The notes under the pieces are model-generated. The model was not told the DNA's origin, did no database searches, and saw only the letters and a list, made by a program, of their open reading frames with translations. DNA of 64,000 bases from Spinacia oleracea. Its lineage: Eukaryota > Streptophyta > Magnoliopsida > Caryophyllales > Amaranthaceae. Both the position numbers and the translations under genes were made by a program. The DNA lies in the NCBI RefSeq assembly GCF_020520425.1, contig NC_079488.1:23562247-23626246 (forward strand), in the 5' to 3' direction. How positions within the stretch are numbered: position 1 is the first letter of the stretch; the number at the start of each line of letters is the position of its first letter. This document shows positions 10,073 through 20,700 of this stretch, piece after piece.

Positions 10073-11100
10073 TCTATATATATAATATACTAAAAGAGAG
10101 GAAATCAATGTGGTGATAACAAATGTCGCTCATTGATTGTCCTCTCTTTTAAATGCAACATGATTTTACTTGACGCAACCCTTTTTTCTTTCATTTGTTT
10201 CATTCTGAAAAAAAAACCTAACAAACACTTTTATTGTTTTCTCTCAACCTTTTCCCCTATTATTTTGGTTCACGTAAACTTGAATTTTTTTAGTGTAACG
10301 TGTACGTGATAAAATTAGAATACGTATTTGGATTGACATAGACGATTTTTTTTGACTTGGAAAACCTTGGAATTGAGGTAATATCCGTTTTTTTCTGTTT
10401 TTTTCGAGTCACTTCATGTAACTTATATGAAATATACACTTCCATTTTGTACAGATTGAACAAAACAGAATTAGCTATTTCGTATAGATTAAACATAGTG
10501 GAACTAACTATTTCGTACAGATTGAACAAAATCGAGTTAACTATTTCATACAGATTGAACAAAATATAGTTAACTATTTCATACAGAAACCAAAGAATTA
10601 AAAAGGGTATTTCTGGTTTTTTAAAGGGGTGCGCCAAAGTAATTGAAGGTTGCGTATAGCAACCGTGAAAAAAAATGATTCTATGGGATTACATCTTTAA
10701 AAATAATACGGAATAAAATTATTTGTTGTACTCCATATGATATTTTTTTTGTTGTTAACTTTCGCTATGTAAAAGTAAGTTTATTCTAATATTTCGTATA
10801 TATCAGAGATAATTGAAGTTAAGTAAAGTCAAAGTATATTTTTTTATAGAAAAAAATTATAATTCTGATTACTTATTATAAACTTAGAGTTCTAAAATAA
10901 TGAATATATTACGTATTAAAAAACTTTGACAAGGAGTCAAACTTATTAGGAAATTAGAATTACACATGAAATGATATTGTTTTATCTTAGCAAGTACATA
11001 GTAGCAGCCATCTTTAACATATTTTTTATATACCTATTATTCTATTTTTTATATATAACATTGGAAACAAAAAAGACAGAATATAATACTATCAACCTTT
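10073..11100 (+). mobile_element. Helitron copy B (5' end clear, 3' end not identified)
   Basis: It begins with TC at 10073 after an A, then 'tatatatataatatactaaa' and 'agagaggaaatcaatgtgg', the same 5' end as copy A. A subterminal inverted repeat 'agagaggaaatcaatg...cattgattgtcctctctt' lies in the first 80 bp. The interior (10180-10670) differs entirely from copy A. From ~10676 to ~11000 the two copies match again ('gttgttaactttcgctatg'). The right boundary given is approximate; no hairpin plus CTRR end could be placed. Confidence 0.6.
10445..10588. repeat. Minisatellite, four ~33-bp units
   Basis: Units of the form 'acagattgaacaaaat' plus 'agttaactatttcgt' recur at roughly 33-bp spacing. 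They create artefactual open frames on both strands with repeated NLYEIV-like text. This array is specific to copy B of the Helitron pair. Confidence 0.75.
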
Positions 11101-11408
11101 TAAAGATTTGTGTCATATAAAATACAGATATGCATAACAAACATTAACTCTTGATTTAAATATATTTAACAAGGTTGTTTCAAACATTTAGTAAAGCTTA
11201 ATGTTTACTAACAAAATGAGACCCCTAACCCTATAGTTTTGTATGACGGCCCCTAGCCTATACTAAATCTTAAACTTCAAAAATAACTTTTTTCACAATC
11301 TCATTATCGTAATATTTTTATACGGAGCACGGGTAATAATTATTCACTTATATTATAGAAGTCTTAAGTGCATTTTTATTGAAATTTTGACTAATATATC
11401 GTAATTTA

Positions 11409-11585
11409 TCTATATATTCTACTAAAAGAGAAGAAATCAATTATGTAGTGATGACAATGTCACTCATTGTTTCTACTCTATTTTAATATAAATAATAATT
11501 AAACTTAAAAAAATTACAACATCAAATATTTTACAACCTTATAATCTCACGCAAATAGTATATATATGCCCAAAAATAAGGGTGA
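11409..11585 (+). mobile_element. Helitron 5' end (third member of the copy A/B family)
   Basis: TC at 11409 after an A, then 'tatatattctactaaaagag' and a subterminal inverted repeat 'agaagaaatcaat...cattgtttctactct'. It is related to the 5' ends at 5900 and 10073. The 3' end is uncertain: a hairpin 'ccgtg tatcg cacgg' at 13228-13242 could be its eroded terminus, but no CTRR follows. Confidence 0.5.
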
Positions 11586-11865
11586 CACTACAAGAATTTG
11601 TATCTTTAACGACAACCTAATTACGACGGGGCAAAAATCCCGTCGCAAAATCCTTTTGCGACGGGGCTAACAACCAAACAATGACAGGAATAACCGTCGC
11701 AAATGTCTTTTACGACGGGTTTACGACGGATTTACGACGGTATTTTCTATTAACGACGGCCCTCTTTTATGACGGGTTCGCGACAGGAAATCCCGTCGTT
11801 AATCAACGATCATTGGCCTTTCGAGACGGGATTTCCCGTCGTTAATAGTACTATTTCTTGTAGTG
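11586..11865. mobile_element. CACTA (En/Spm) MITE, 280 bp, 3-bp TSD
   Basis: Starts 'cactacaagaatttg' and ends 'atttcttgtagtg', perfect CACTA-family inverted termini, with 'tga' duplicated at 11583-11585 and 11866-11868. The interior is made of many short direct and inverted 'cgacggga'/'tcccgtcg' motifs, the subterminal repeats bound by CACTA transposases. It is non-coding and must depend on a transposase supplied elsewhere. Confidence 0.92.
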
Positions 11866-12089
11866 TGAGAATAGTAATATCAAATGGTCATTACTTTTTA
11901 CCAAATATATATATAATATGCATAACTGACACTTACTAAAAGTGTTACTATGTTGATTACGAATATAATTTTTTTTACTAATAACTTACATATAAAATCC
12001 TTTACTAATAACTTACATATTATAAACGAATTGTCGAAGACTTTATAATAGAGTTTTAAAATTCAAAAACTCTCTTATCAAAAAAAAAT

Positions 12090-12710
12090 TGAGTCTAGGG
12101 GTGGGTTTGAGGCGGGTGTGAATACATGGGAGGGGGTGATGCAGAAGGGATGCATTTTATTTTGTACCTCTCGAAACGGAGATTTAGAGGCCTGAGTATC
12201 ATTCCTATCGTGGATGGAGGGGATAGGGATGTGAATTGTAGGCAGGTACGGGTGTGCTGGCCAAAAGTAGATATATTATTTTCGAATATAGGGATGTCAG
12301 ATTGTCAGTGGAGCAAGTTTTTGGGGGATCCCCATGTGCACCCACCCTAAGTTGACGGGATTAAAACTGTATTCGTTACGGGTGATGGATTTTAGATTGG
12401 ACCCGCCTGCGTCATTGATCCTTCATATAATTGATTATGAATATATAAATAAAAAATTAATACTAACTTACATATTTTAATGTTTTTTTTATTTACTCAA
12501 TTATTCTAATCAGACGGGTGGGTTAAAGGCGTGTGTGAATACATGGGAGGGGGGGTGATGAAGCGATGATTTTTATTTTATATCTCTCGAAATGGGATCG
12601 GGAGCGGTAGGTATCATTATAATCGTGGACGGTTGGGATGAGGATGAGAATTGTAGGCGGGTACGGGTTTGCACCCCCCCCCCCCCACCCCCCACCCCCG
12701 CGCCTAAAGT
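12090..12710. repeat. Diverged direct duplication (~220 bp, two copies)
   Basis: The segments ~12098-12275 and ~12516-12670 align: 'gtgtgaatacatgggagggg', 'tttattttgtacctctcga' versus 'tttattttatatctctcga', 'gtatcatt..atcgtgga', and 'gaattgtaggcaggtacggg' versus 'gaattgtaggcgggtacggg'. The second copy ends in a long C-run with interruptions (12673-12702). No function is recognised. Confidence 0.7.
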
Positions 12711-12771
12711 CATCTCTAACTAAATAAAGTAAATGGTGTAGGTTGCTGTTAAGTAATTGGGTTATGATGTT

Positions 12772-12959
12772 CTGCAAAAGGCTTATTTTCGGAAGCCCAC
12801 ACCGGCCCATACCGTGCCCACCCCTAGGCCATCGTATGAGAGGTAAGTCGCGGAGGACTCAGCAGCAGCTTTACAAGTCAAGGGGGGGAAGGGGATTCGA
12901 ACCCGTGACTTGTGGGCACATTCTGCAACGCCCCTACCAACTGAGCCACGACCCGGGGG
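12772..12959 (-). mobile_element. tRNA-derived SINE, ~188 bp, with 19-bp target duplication
   Basis: Read on the minus strand the head is tRNA-like: Pol III A box 'tggctcagttgg' (12948-12937) and B box 'ggttcgaatcc' (12903-12893), 34 bp apart. It is followed by a non-tRNA body and a short T-rich end ('ccttttgcag'). The flanks 12753-12771 and 12960-12978 are the same 19-bp sequence 'gtaattgggt[t/a]atgatgtt' with one mismatch, a target-primed insertion duplication. It is not a functional tRNA gene, because the acceptor stem and anticodon arm are not intact and TSDs are present. Confidence 0.85.
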
Positions 12960-12978
12960 GTAATTGGGTAATGATGTT

Positions 12979-13345
12979 GATGGGGCGAATTTGCGAGTAT
13001 TAAGTGGGTATTACTATCGAAGTAAAGATGAATGAGATAACTTTATGCTTAACACAATTGATGAATAAGAATGAAATTAATTCTATCTATGTACCCTTAA
13101 GTGTTTTAATAAATAAGATATCGAATGATCAATAACAAATTTATCCATCATTAATTCTAATTTGGAGAACATCTATAAGCTCTACTTTGATAATAATTGT
13201 CTACCAATTTTATATAAATTTATATTTAGATTATATACCGTGTATCGCACGGGTACTATAAAGGGAAATGAAAATATTGGTGGGCCTTACCATAAATACC
13301 ACTTAAATTACCCTTCTGCCCTGGTTATACCATTGCAATGGTATA
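12979..13345. other. Intergenic, no gene seen
   Basis: AT-rich. It holds only the possible eroded Helitron hairpin at 13228-13242. Confidence 0.5.
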
Positions 13346-13353
13346 GTAGCTAT

Positions 13354-13890
13354 TAGACCTGTCAAAAATCGACCTGACCCGAAAACCGACCCGAAAATAA
13401 TGGGTCCTGAACAAGATTTTGTGACCCGTAACCCGATTTTATCCGAACCCAAGCAACCCGAAAAGTAATGGGTCAAAACCCGACCGAACCCGTTTTGGAC
13501 CCGACCGATTGAAAATTATTATTTATACTAAAAAAAATGAGATTATGAGAAAATTTAAGCATAATAAACACGTTGTTTTTACTATTGTTGTGTGTAATAT
13601 AATTTTAATTTGAATTATACGCCATTTTATGGTTGAATTTGACTAAATATAAACTTGTGTAGGAAAATTTGTTAATTTTTGCTCATATTTTGTATATTTA
13701 TCACCTAAATTAATGAAAATATAATGCGCGTTTTAAAATCTCTCAACCCGTTGGGTCGACCCGAACCCGAAAATTCTGGGTCTTGAACAAGCATTTGTAA
13801 ACCCGAACCCGAAAGTGACCGACCCGATTCAACCCGAACCCGAAAACAATTTTTTACAACCCGACCCAACCGACCCGTTTGACAGGTCTA
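13354..13890. mobile_element. hAT-type MITE, 537 bp, 8-bp TSD
   Basis: The ends 'tagacctgtcaaa' and 'tttgacaggtcta' are perfect inverted repeats, flanked by the 8-bp duplication 'gtagctat' (13346-13353, 13891-13898). Both arms are rich in 'gacccgaa'/'ttcgggtc' motifs arranged in inverted orientation, so the whole element can fold. It has no transposase. It sits immediately upstream of the CNX7 transcription unit. Confidence 0.9.
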
Positions 13891-13959
13891 GTAGCTATAG
13901 TCCCAGACAACCTCGCAAGGTGGACTACGCTGGTACGGAGTGAGAAATTTTCTCCTATC

Positions 13960-16127
13960 ACAAGGTGGAGAATCTGCATCTCCTTCCTCCTCCTCCTCAG
14001 TCCTCCCGCATTCTCCTCCTGTTTAAACCCTAACAACAAAAGCAGAGATCTTTGTAGTTGGTAGGTGTATCCATTGTCATTGTCGTTGCCGCCGCCGCCT
14101 CTGCCGACCACCTCCCCTTCTCTGGTGCTGCTATTCTCGGTAATTATCTACAATCGATTTTTCTGTTGATTTTTATTTCTAATTTTCTGAATTATTAAAT
14201 ATATTCTGGGATTGGGTTTTGTTGTTGTCTTTCTTTCGGTTTTGTGAAATTCGTATTATACTTCTATGATATGATTCGATTTTTCTGATTTCAAATTGTT
14301 AAATTTAATATCCTGTTGGGTTTGTTTTGGTGTTTTTCCATGAGAAATTCTACTTGAAGTTCGTATAATCTGATTCAATTTTTCTGGTAATCACTTAACC
14401 TAGAAGAAGAATGTAAGAAACCCAAACAGTGGAGGGGTGGGGATATGATGAATAAATTAGGTGTTGAAGGAAGTTGGATTCTTGTGGACCGCTCACTGTT
14501 ACCTAATTCTCTAATCACCCCCACGAACCTGGAACTCCAAAAGCCAAATTATAACATGAAAATGATACAATTTTGGTCTAATTTAGCAACATAAGTAGCG
14601 AATTGCAAACCCGTACCCAAGTCTCGTATTAGCGAATCAGGTAGCAGTGTCACACGCTGCTTGCTTTATCACCCAAACGTGACCTAGACTCAGAACCAAA
14701 TGTAGTCTGTTAGTCTTCTGCAATCTCTGTGTTTGATTGAGGTCCACACTGTGCATTGGCATATAGGCAGAATATCTCCGCGGTACGTAACATTGGAAGA
14801 TATTGCATCTTATAAAAGGCCCTTATGTATCTCTTTTACTTGTGATTTTTTTGTTGCCTTCTCTTTGTATCTCTCTTACTTTGTGTTGGCTTGTTTGTGA
14901 ACCGTCCCTCGCCCTAACTAAGGAGATTTTGAAGGGTTTTTTGTTTCTTAGTTGTTGTTGATCCTTTGAGTCATTGAAGAAGGGCTCGGGAGTAGGTGGA
15001 ATCAAGTTGCTATTTTGTTCTAATTTAAAGTAAGATTATGCTGTCATGTTTCTCATTTGTATGAAACTAAGTAGCCACCATCAATAAAGTGGGACTAAGA
15101 TTTTTATTTAGGTCATGCTACACCTGTATCTTAAGAACACAAGAAAGTCCAGTACAGAAACGAGCTAAATAATTACTGTGATTACCTTTTTCCATGATGT
15201 TTCTAAAGAAATTGTTCGATTTGAACCTTAAGTACAGACATCACAGTCCACCTGGTTCAACTATGGATTAATATATGGATAAGGGTTGTTTTTTATGGTG
15301 GATGTTGGTTTGTTCGGGTACTCTGAATTTATTTCATTGCCAGTAATAATTTGTATTTTGCAGTAAGTTTTTATAAATCTTGATGGATTTTGTAATGATT
15401 TTCTGTCCTAGATGTTTGTAATATTTAAAATATACCCACCAAAAGTTGAATTCTTTCTATTTAGATTCCATCGGTACTTAGGGTCTTGCCATAGATTCTG
15501 CTACACCACTCTATCATGAAATGGCTGAAATATCACGCTGTTTCGCAAGTTGGAATCCCTTTAAAGTTTGACCTTTTTGTGTTCCTTTGGGTTGGAATTA
15601 TTGTGATTATGATGCTAGTAAAGTAGTAAAGTTGTTCCTTTTTCCCAATTTTTTTGTACTGTATACATAAAACATCATCTTCATGTTTCCTAGAAGACCA
15701 GAACTAGAAAAGGTGAGTTTTAGGAATTTAGAATCTGAAGTCTTTTATCAGTAATTTCTCTGATTTTATCATTTGATAACAATTTAGTTACTTTGTCTTT
15801 ATGCGGCTCAGTCAATAGTATCGAGTCTTGCACCGTGAAATTTGATTTCGATTGCAGACCTTGTTTCTTTTAGTATGAGAAGTTTTATCATATCTTGTCA
15901 CTCGAAGTTTAGATGTCTTGCGCTTCTCTGAAATATCATTCTGACTTGCAGCTTTGATTTACTTAATTCTTTGCTATGCTTCAGAAACACCGATGTGGTT
16001 CATCTCTATGGTCTCTATAACTCCTTTTTTAAGTCCTCATAACATGACTTTTGTATGATTATATTGGCAGTTTGGTGTGAAACATATGCTCAACATCTTG
16101 TCTAGTTCATAAATTTGATACAACGAC
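13960..16127 (+). other. CNX7 5'UTR exon and 5'UTR intron (predicted)
   Basis: A CT-rich leader with 'cctcctcctcctcagtc' at ~13985 runs to a likely donor 'ctcggtaattatc' at ~14137. T-rich intron-like sequence follows to a likely acceptor 'atattggcag' ending at 16070. The coding exon begins 57 nt further on. There is no other gene in this 2 kb, and a leader intron upstream of a one-exon CDS explains it well. The splice sites are judged by consensus only. Confidence 0.5.
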
Positions 16128-16439
16128 ATGGAACAGAAGAACCAGATTGAAAGTCAAGGTAACAACACTCATGAAAGAAATGAGAAATCATCAATCCAGC
16201 TAAAGGTTCTGTTTTTTGCCAGAGCACGGGATTTAACCGGGTTAGCTGATATGCCACTAGAGGTAACATCTGGTAGCACGGCTCGTGATTGTTTGGATAA
16301 GATTGTCACTCAGTTTCCTGGCCTCGAAGAAATTCGAGGGTGCATGGTGCTGGCTTTGAACGAGGAGTATGCATCTGAGTCAGCTATTGTTCAGCATAGA
16401 GATGAATTAGCCATTATACCACCAATAAGTGGAGGGTGA
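16128..16439 (+). CDS. CNX7: Molybdopterin synthase sulfur carrier subunit (MOCS2A/CNX7, MoaD family)
   Basis: The 103-residue protein has a MoaD/ThiS ubiquitin-like fold signature: [20 protein letters not shown] (start of the beta-grasp), then [21 protein letters not shown], and the terminal [12 protein letters not shown]. The C-terminal Gly-Gly is adenylated and thiocarboxylated by the MoeB-like CNX5 and donates sulfur to precursor Z (cPMP), together with the MoaE-like CNX6 subunit, to make molybdopterin. This is a cytosolic step of molybdenum cofactor synthesis. Length and C-terminus match plant CNX7. The ~28-residue polar N-terminal extension is usual in plants. The start is the first ATG after the predicted leader intron, context 'acgacatgg'. 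The frame is intact and probably functional. Confidence 0.95.
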   Translation: MEQKNQIESQGNNTHERNEKSSIQLKVLFFARARDLTGLADMPLEVTSGSTARDCLDKIVTQFPGLEEIRGCMVLALNEEYASESAIVQHRDELAIIPPISGG

Positions 16440-16847
16440 TAATAATTCCCTTGTATTTTTGAAATTCTTGTAACTCTTTGTATAAAATAAAAAGTGCAAA
16501 TAATCCCTTGATCAATTTGATATGAAATGCAAGCTATCGACTTTGTTACAGAGATTATGAGTATTTGTCTTTGCTTCCCGTGTAAACTGACTGCAGGTTA
16601 CAGACAGTATCAATTTCGATTGTGGGATTTTGGAAGTTTGGAACTTTGATAATGTTTGTGCATCAAACATGATCTATTACAGAATCAGCCTTCGAGTGTG
16701 AGTTTTGGAAAGAACTCTTCAAGGGCTACTTTCAGCTTTTGGGTATTCGAGTTTATTCGAGAAAGACTGATTAGAATCCGGCTAATTGCCTAAGAATTAG
16801 ACAACTGATAAAGGAGGAAGATTGATTATGGCTTTAATCTAGCTAGG
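16440..16847 (+). other. CNX7 3' flank / 3'UTR
   Basis: Non-coding sequence after the CNX7 stop. 'aaaataaaaagtg' near 16487 is a plausible polyadenylation region. Nothing else recognised. Confidence 0.4.
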
Positions 16848-17072
16848 GATCTGTTTTGTTTGACTTATTTATGACAAAATAAGTTCAGTTATGTTCAAAT
16901 GATATAAGTTTGGAAAAAATAAGTTTTTCAGACCATTTCACACACAAATAAGTTTATTTTAGACAAAATAATTTTTTTTTAGATAAAATTAGTTCAAATA
17001 AGTTCAGTTAATTTCAAATATGTTAAATTTAGTATACGTTCAGAGAAAATAAGTCGAATAGAACGAACCTTA
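16848..17072. mobile_element. Possible MITE with inverted ends
   Basis: The left end 'gggatctgttttgtttgact' resembles the reverse complement of the right end 'gtcgaatagaacgaacctt'. The interior repeats 'aaataagtt' in both orientations. No convincing target duplication is seen, so the boundaries are approximate and the class unknown. Confidence 0.4.
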
Positions 17073-17742
17073 AGTCTGGTTTGAACTAGTTAGAGAAATA
17101 CAAGATGGTACTCATCTATGGCGCATAAATCTAAGTGCATATGTTTCACAATATCGTGTACAAGCTTTCGAAAATGCAAGTGCATAATACCCACAGTCTG
17201 TTACAAAGATAAAAGGCCAACAGGGGAAAACATGGCCCATGAAACATGTGATTTTACAGCATCTGATGTTGTAGTATTGTTACAAAAAAAAGTAGCCAAA
17301 GCTTTCGAAAATGCAATGAACAAACAAGAACTACTAGAGTATTGTGTACATGTGTCTATAATCTAATTTACACGTCATCTGTATCTTCGAGATACGGTAA
17401 ACTCCGATATAGTGGTGGTATTGTTTTGCACATTTTTTCTTTTACTACTTCTTCCTCACATGGTAGAGAACCAAACATTCTTTCTAAAATAAATAATACA
17501 CCAAGGTTGATTACCTATAGATCTTGTTATTCCCTTCCTAGTAGTAACAGAATTTACACTTTGTTGTTGGTTGTACTCTTTGTTTTTCCTTTTAGGTGAG
17601 TTACAAATAGTGTAGGGGATTCTTCCTCTTTCCTTTTAAGTGAGTTACAAATAGTATAGGGAATTCGAACATGTTTGCACACGTTCCTACTTTCATTTTT
17701 AAGTGAATTACGAAATGAATCCAATAAAAATTTAGGAGCAAA
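17073..17742. other. Intergenic, no gene supported
   Basis: Short open frames at 17118-17366 and 17342-17599 have no recognisable domain. Two short repeats 'gtgagttacaaatagt(a/g)tag' occur near 17597 and 17640. Confidence 0.4.
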
Positions 17743-20700
17743 TCTATTCTAATATTTAATAGCAGGGAGGTTGGAGAGCCACGTGGCCCCCTCCTAAAAT
17801 TTCAGAACTTTATTATATTTTTTTATAAAAAAAAAACTAAATAACAAAGACATAAACGATAAACGACAAATTAGAAGAAGTCATTCTCTCCTCCAACCTT
17901 CAACCGTCCCCTTCAACCTTCACATCTGAAACAACAAAAAAACCAAATTGCATCGATTCATCCCATCAATTATCTCCAAGCTAGCTTGAATCCTATATCA
18001 AATTATTAGTTTAATTTCAAAAAGAAAACCCAAGAAGCCTCATCTTTTGGTTGTATATGGGTGGGTTTTGCTGTTGAATTTTCCAATAAGAATCAGGTAA
18101 CTTCCTTCCTCTTCTTTATGAAATTAATCGTGTTTTTAATAATGTTTTTGTCAAATTTTGTTTTAGTGATGAAAAGGTTGTTCTGGATCTCAATGACATA
18201 GAAATATCTAAAAACAAATGTTAAATCTCTGCCTACTTGGTCCTTCCGTCGGTGACACCGCGGCGGCGGCGGTCTTAGATGATGTTGGGGTTCAAAAGAA
18301 TTAGTATAATTTCTGGGTGTGATTGATTTTCTGATTATTGGTTTAATTGATTTGTTGCCATTTAATTTTTAGCATGAAAAAAATTGATTGAAGGTGAAGA
18401 AAAATGGTGACGTTTCACTGTTTCAATATGGAAAATATTTGTCTCTAAATAACTGAAAAGGTTAACTACTAATCCAAATGTTCTAATAGAAATTGCGATT
18501 TATGCACAGTTTTTCATTTCAATTTTCCTATAATCTTTAGTATACCTTTCCCCCTTCCTTAATTGAATTTCAAGTCCCCCCTTCCCCAGAGGTTTGGAAA
18601 AAAAACTCTCCCGGGAACTTGAGGAAAATAGTTAAGTTTAAGATAATTTTAATGAGAACAGATTTGGGATTCGATCAATAGGACTTGTGAAATTTATGTT
18701 GTTCAAGAGGGTTTTACAGAATTTTATGGTCTAATGTCATGAGGAATTTTCTAATGTTTTGTATTTTGATGAACTTTTCAGATATACAAATCATTTTCCA
18801 TGCTCAATTTGCAATTTTGGGTACATTTTTCTCTACGATTTGCATTATTATTTGTTCTATTACAAGAGAACATAGTAAACTTGGCCATATTTTAATGGGG
18901 AAAGACATAGGGTTTGGACCAGACTTGTGACATTTTGGTTGCTTTAGATTTTTAGAAATTTTTTTATAGAATTTTTTTGTCTAATTTTCAGGGGAACTTT
19001 TAATCCTTTGTTTTAACTTTTTCAGGGTAGAAGTTGTAGATAAATTGCTTAGTGCATTTGCTTTATAAGGGACAATGACGTATCACATATCTTGGCAAAA
19101 TAACGAGGACTACGTATGTAATTTTAATTATCAAAATTAAGCTTTGTACCATGTTTTGTATAATTCAGAGATGTTGTTATGCTTCTTCATGTTTTCATAC
19201 CTCATACCTCATACATTATACATTATTTTATTATAGTTTGGTTTGTTGGGAGAGAATCGTGATAATCATGTTTGGTGTTCTAGAATGGTTTCATAGGCTA
19301 TGGTTTAAAGAATCCAGAGGAGTGTACAGGGAAGTTTAAGCATTCAGATTAGTTTTTTGTTGTTGTTTGATGGAGGAGTTTGTTCACTCTTCTATTATTT
19401 AATAACAGGGAAGTTCAAGAGAATTTGTTGTTGTTTGATGGAGGAATTTTCGATCGAAAGATATGTGTGTTGTAGGTTTTTTTTATATGCGAGACTCGAG
19501 TAACTTTAAATTGGTTATTTTGATGGGTTAGGATAGATTGAATCTCTATTTATTCATATTTTTTTCAATTTCTAATGGTTAATTTTCAGATTGGAAGTTT
19601 GGAGTTTCAGAAAGATATCAAGCCTTGAAGGTAGGATTGTCTCAATCGGGTTGTTAATTTTGCTGCTATTATTCTTACCTTTTATTTTATTGAATTCTTG
19701 AAGCTTTTAGGGATTATCGTATTCACATTGTATTGGTCCTGATTTGATATTTTTTTATTCTTCTTCGTCTTTAAAAGAGATTCATGATTGAAATCTTAAA
19801 TTAAACCCTAGCTAGCTATAGGTTAGGTTAAGAGTTCTCATTAGCCGGATTAGTATGGATAATGTCTTTACTTAGTCTAAATGTGAGGGAAGTTGTTCTT
19901 TTGGTTGAATTAGCTTATGAACGTTCTAGGCGTTTTCCAAAACATGGTTGATCCACAATTAGGAACATACTTGGGGATGTATGAAAGATAAGCCCCTTCA
20001 ACAAACTGAAGGAAGTGGGAGACTATATTCCTATTATTCAGATTGTTGAATACCAAAAGCCAAAACAGTGAGACACGTTTATACTTTCAAGTTTCGAGGA
20101 ACCTTCACTATATGAGTTTGATGTCATAGGAGTCATCTTAACAACATTTTGAACCGGTATAGGTTTTCACCTTTGACCTATGAATTGTTCTGTTTATATT
20201 TAGTCTGTCGGATACTATAAATTGATTAATTATAATGAGTGATTTGTTGTTGTCTATTGAGCTTATTTTCTTATCAGTCAAAATACTTAAATCATAAGAT
20301 TTTTAATTTTTGTCTGAGTGTATCTCAATATGGTGAATGAGATGTTGGCGTTTGTCAACTCAACCATATTAACAACTGGTTTATCAACTCCAAGCACAAG
20401 CAATAAAAGGTCATGCCATGATCTGATTAATTTCTGCAGAATGATAAAATCATATGACACTGCTCATCAGTGTATTGTTTACGCTCATAAAGTTTTTTAA
20501 TCAGTTTTTCTTCTCTGTATGCAGATTTCTATTTCTCAAGTTCATTTATTTCACATTTCAGTTTGTAATGGTCTCTGTGTGTGTTTTCTCTTGTGGTTGA
20601 AGTGAAACTTGAGTCTGTTAGTATATTTGTTGGTTGGCTCCATGCTATGTGTTCCTCTTATCCTTTTATTTTTAAAACTTAGCTATTGTTTTTAGCTTAT

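Noticed and set aside
10290-10637. 115-codon minus-strand frame with repeated NLYEIV-like units
   Set aside because: Produced by the 33-bp minisatellite of Helitron copy B.
12893-12957. Possible tRNA gene on the minus strand
   Set aside because: A and B boxes are present, but the cloverleaf is incomplete and a 19-bp target duplication flanks the whole unit, so it is a SINE head.
13228-13260. Helitron 3' end after the hairpin 'ccgtg tatcg cacgg'
   Set aside because: No CTRR terminus follows at the right distance ('gtactataaag'). Kept only as a possible eroded end of the element starting at 11409.
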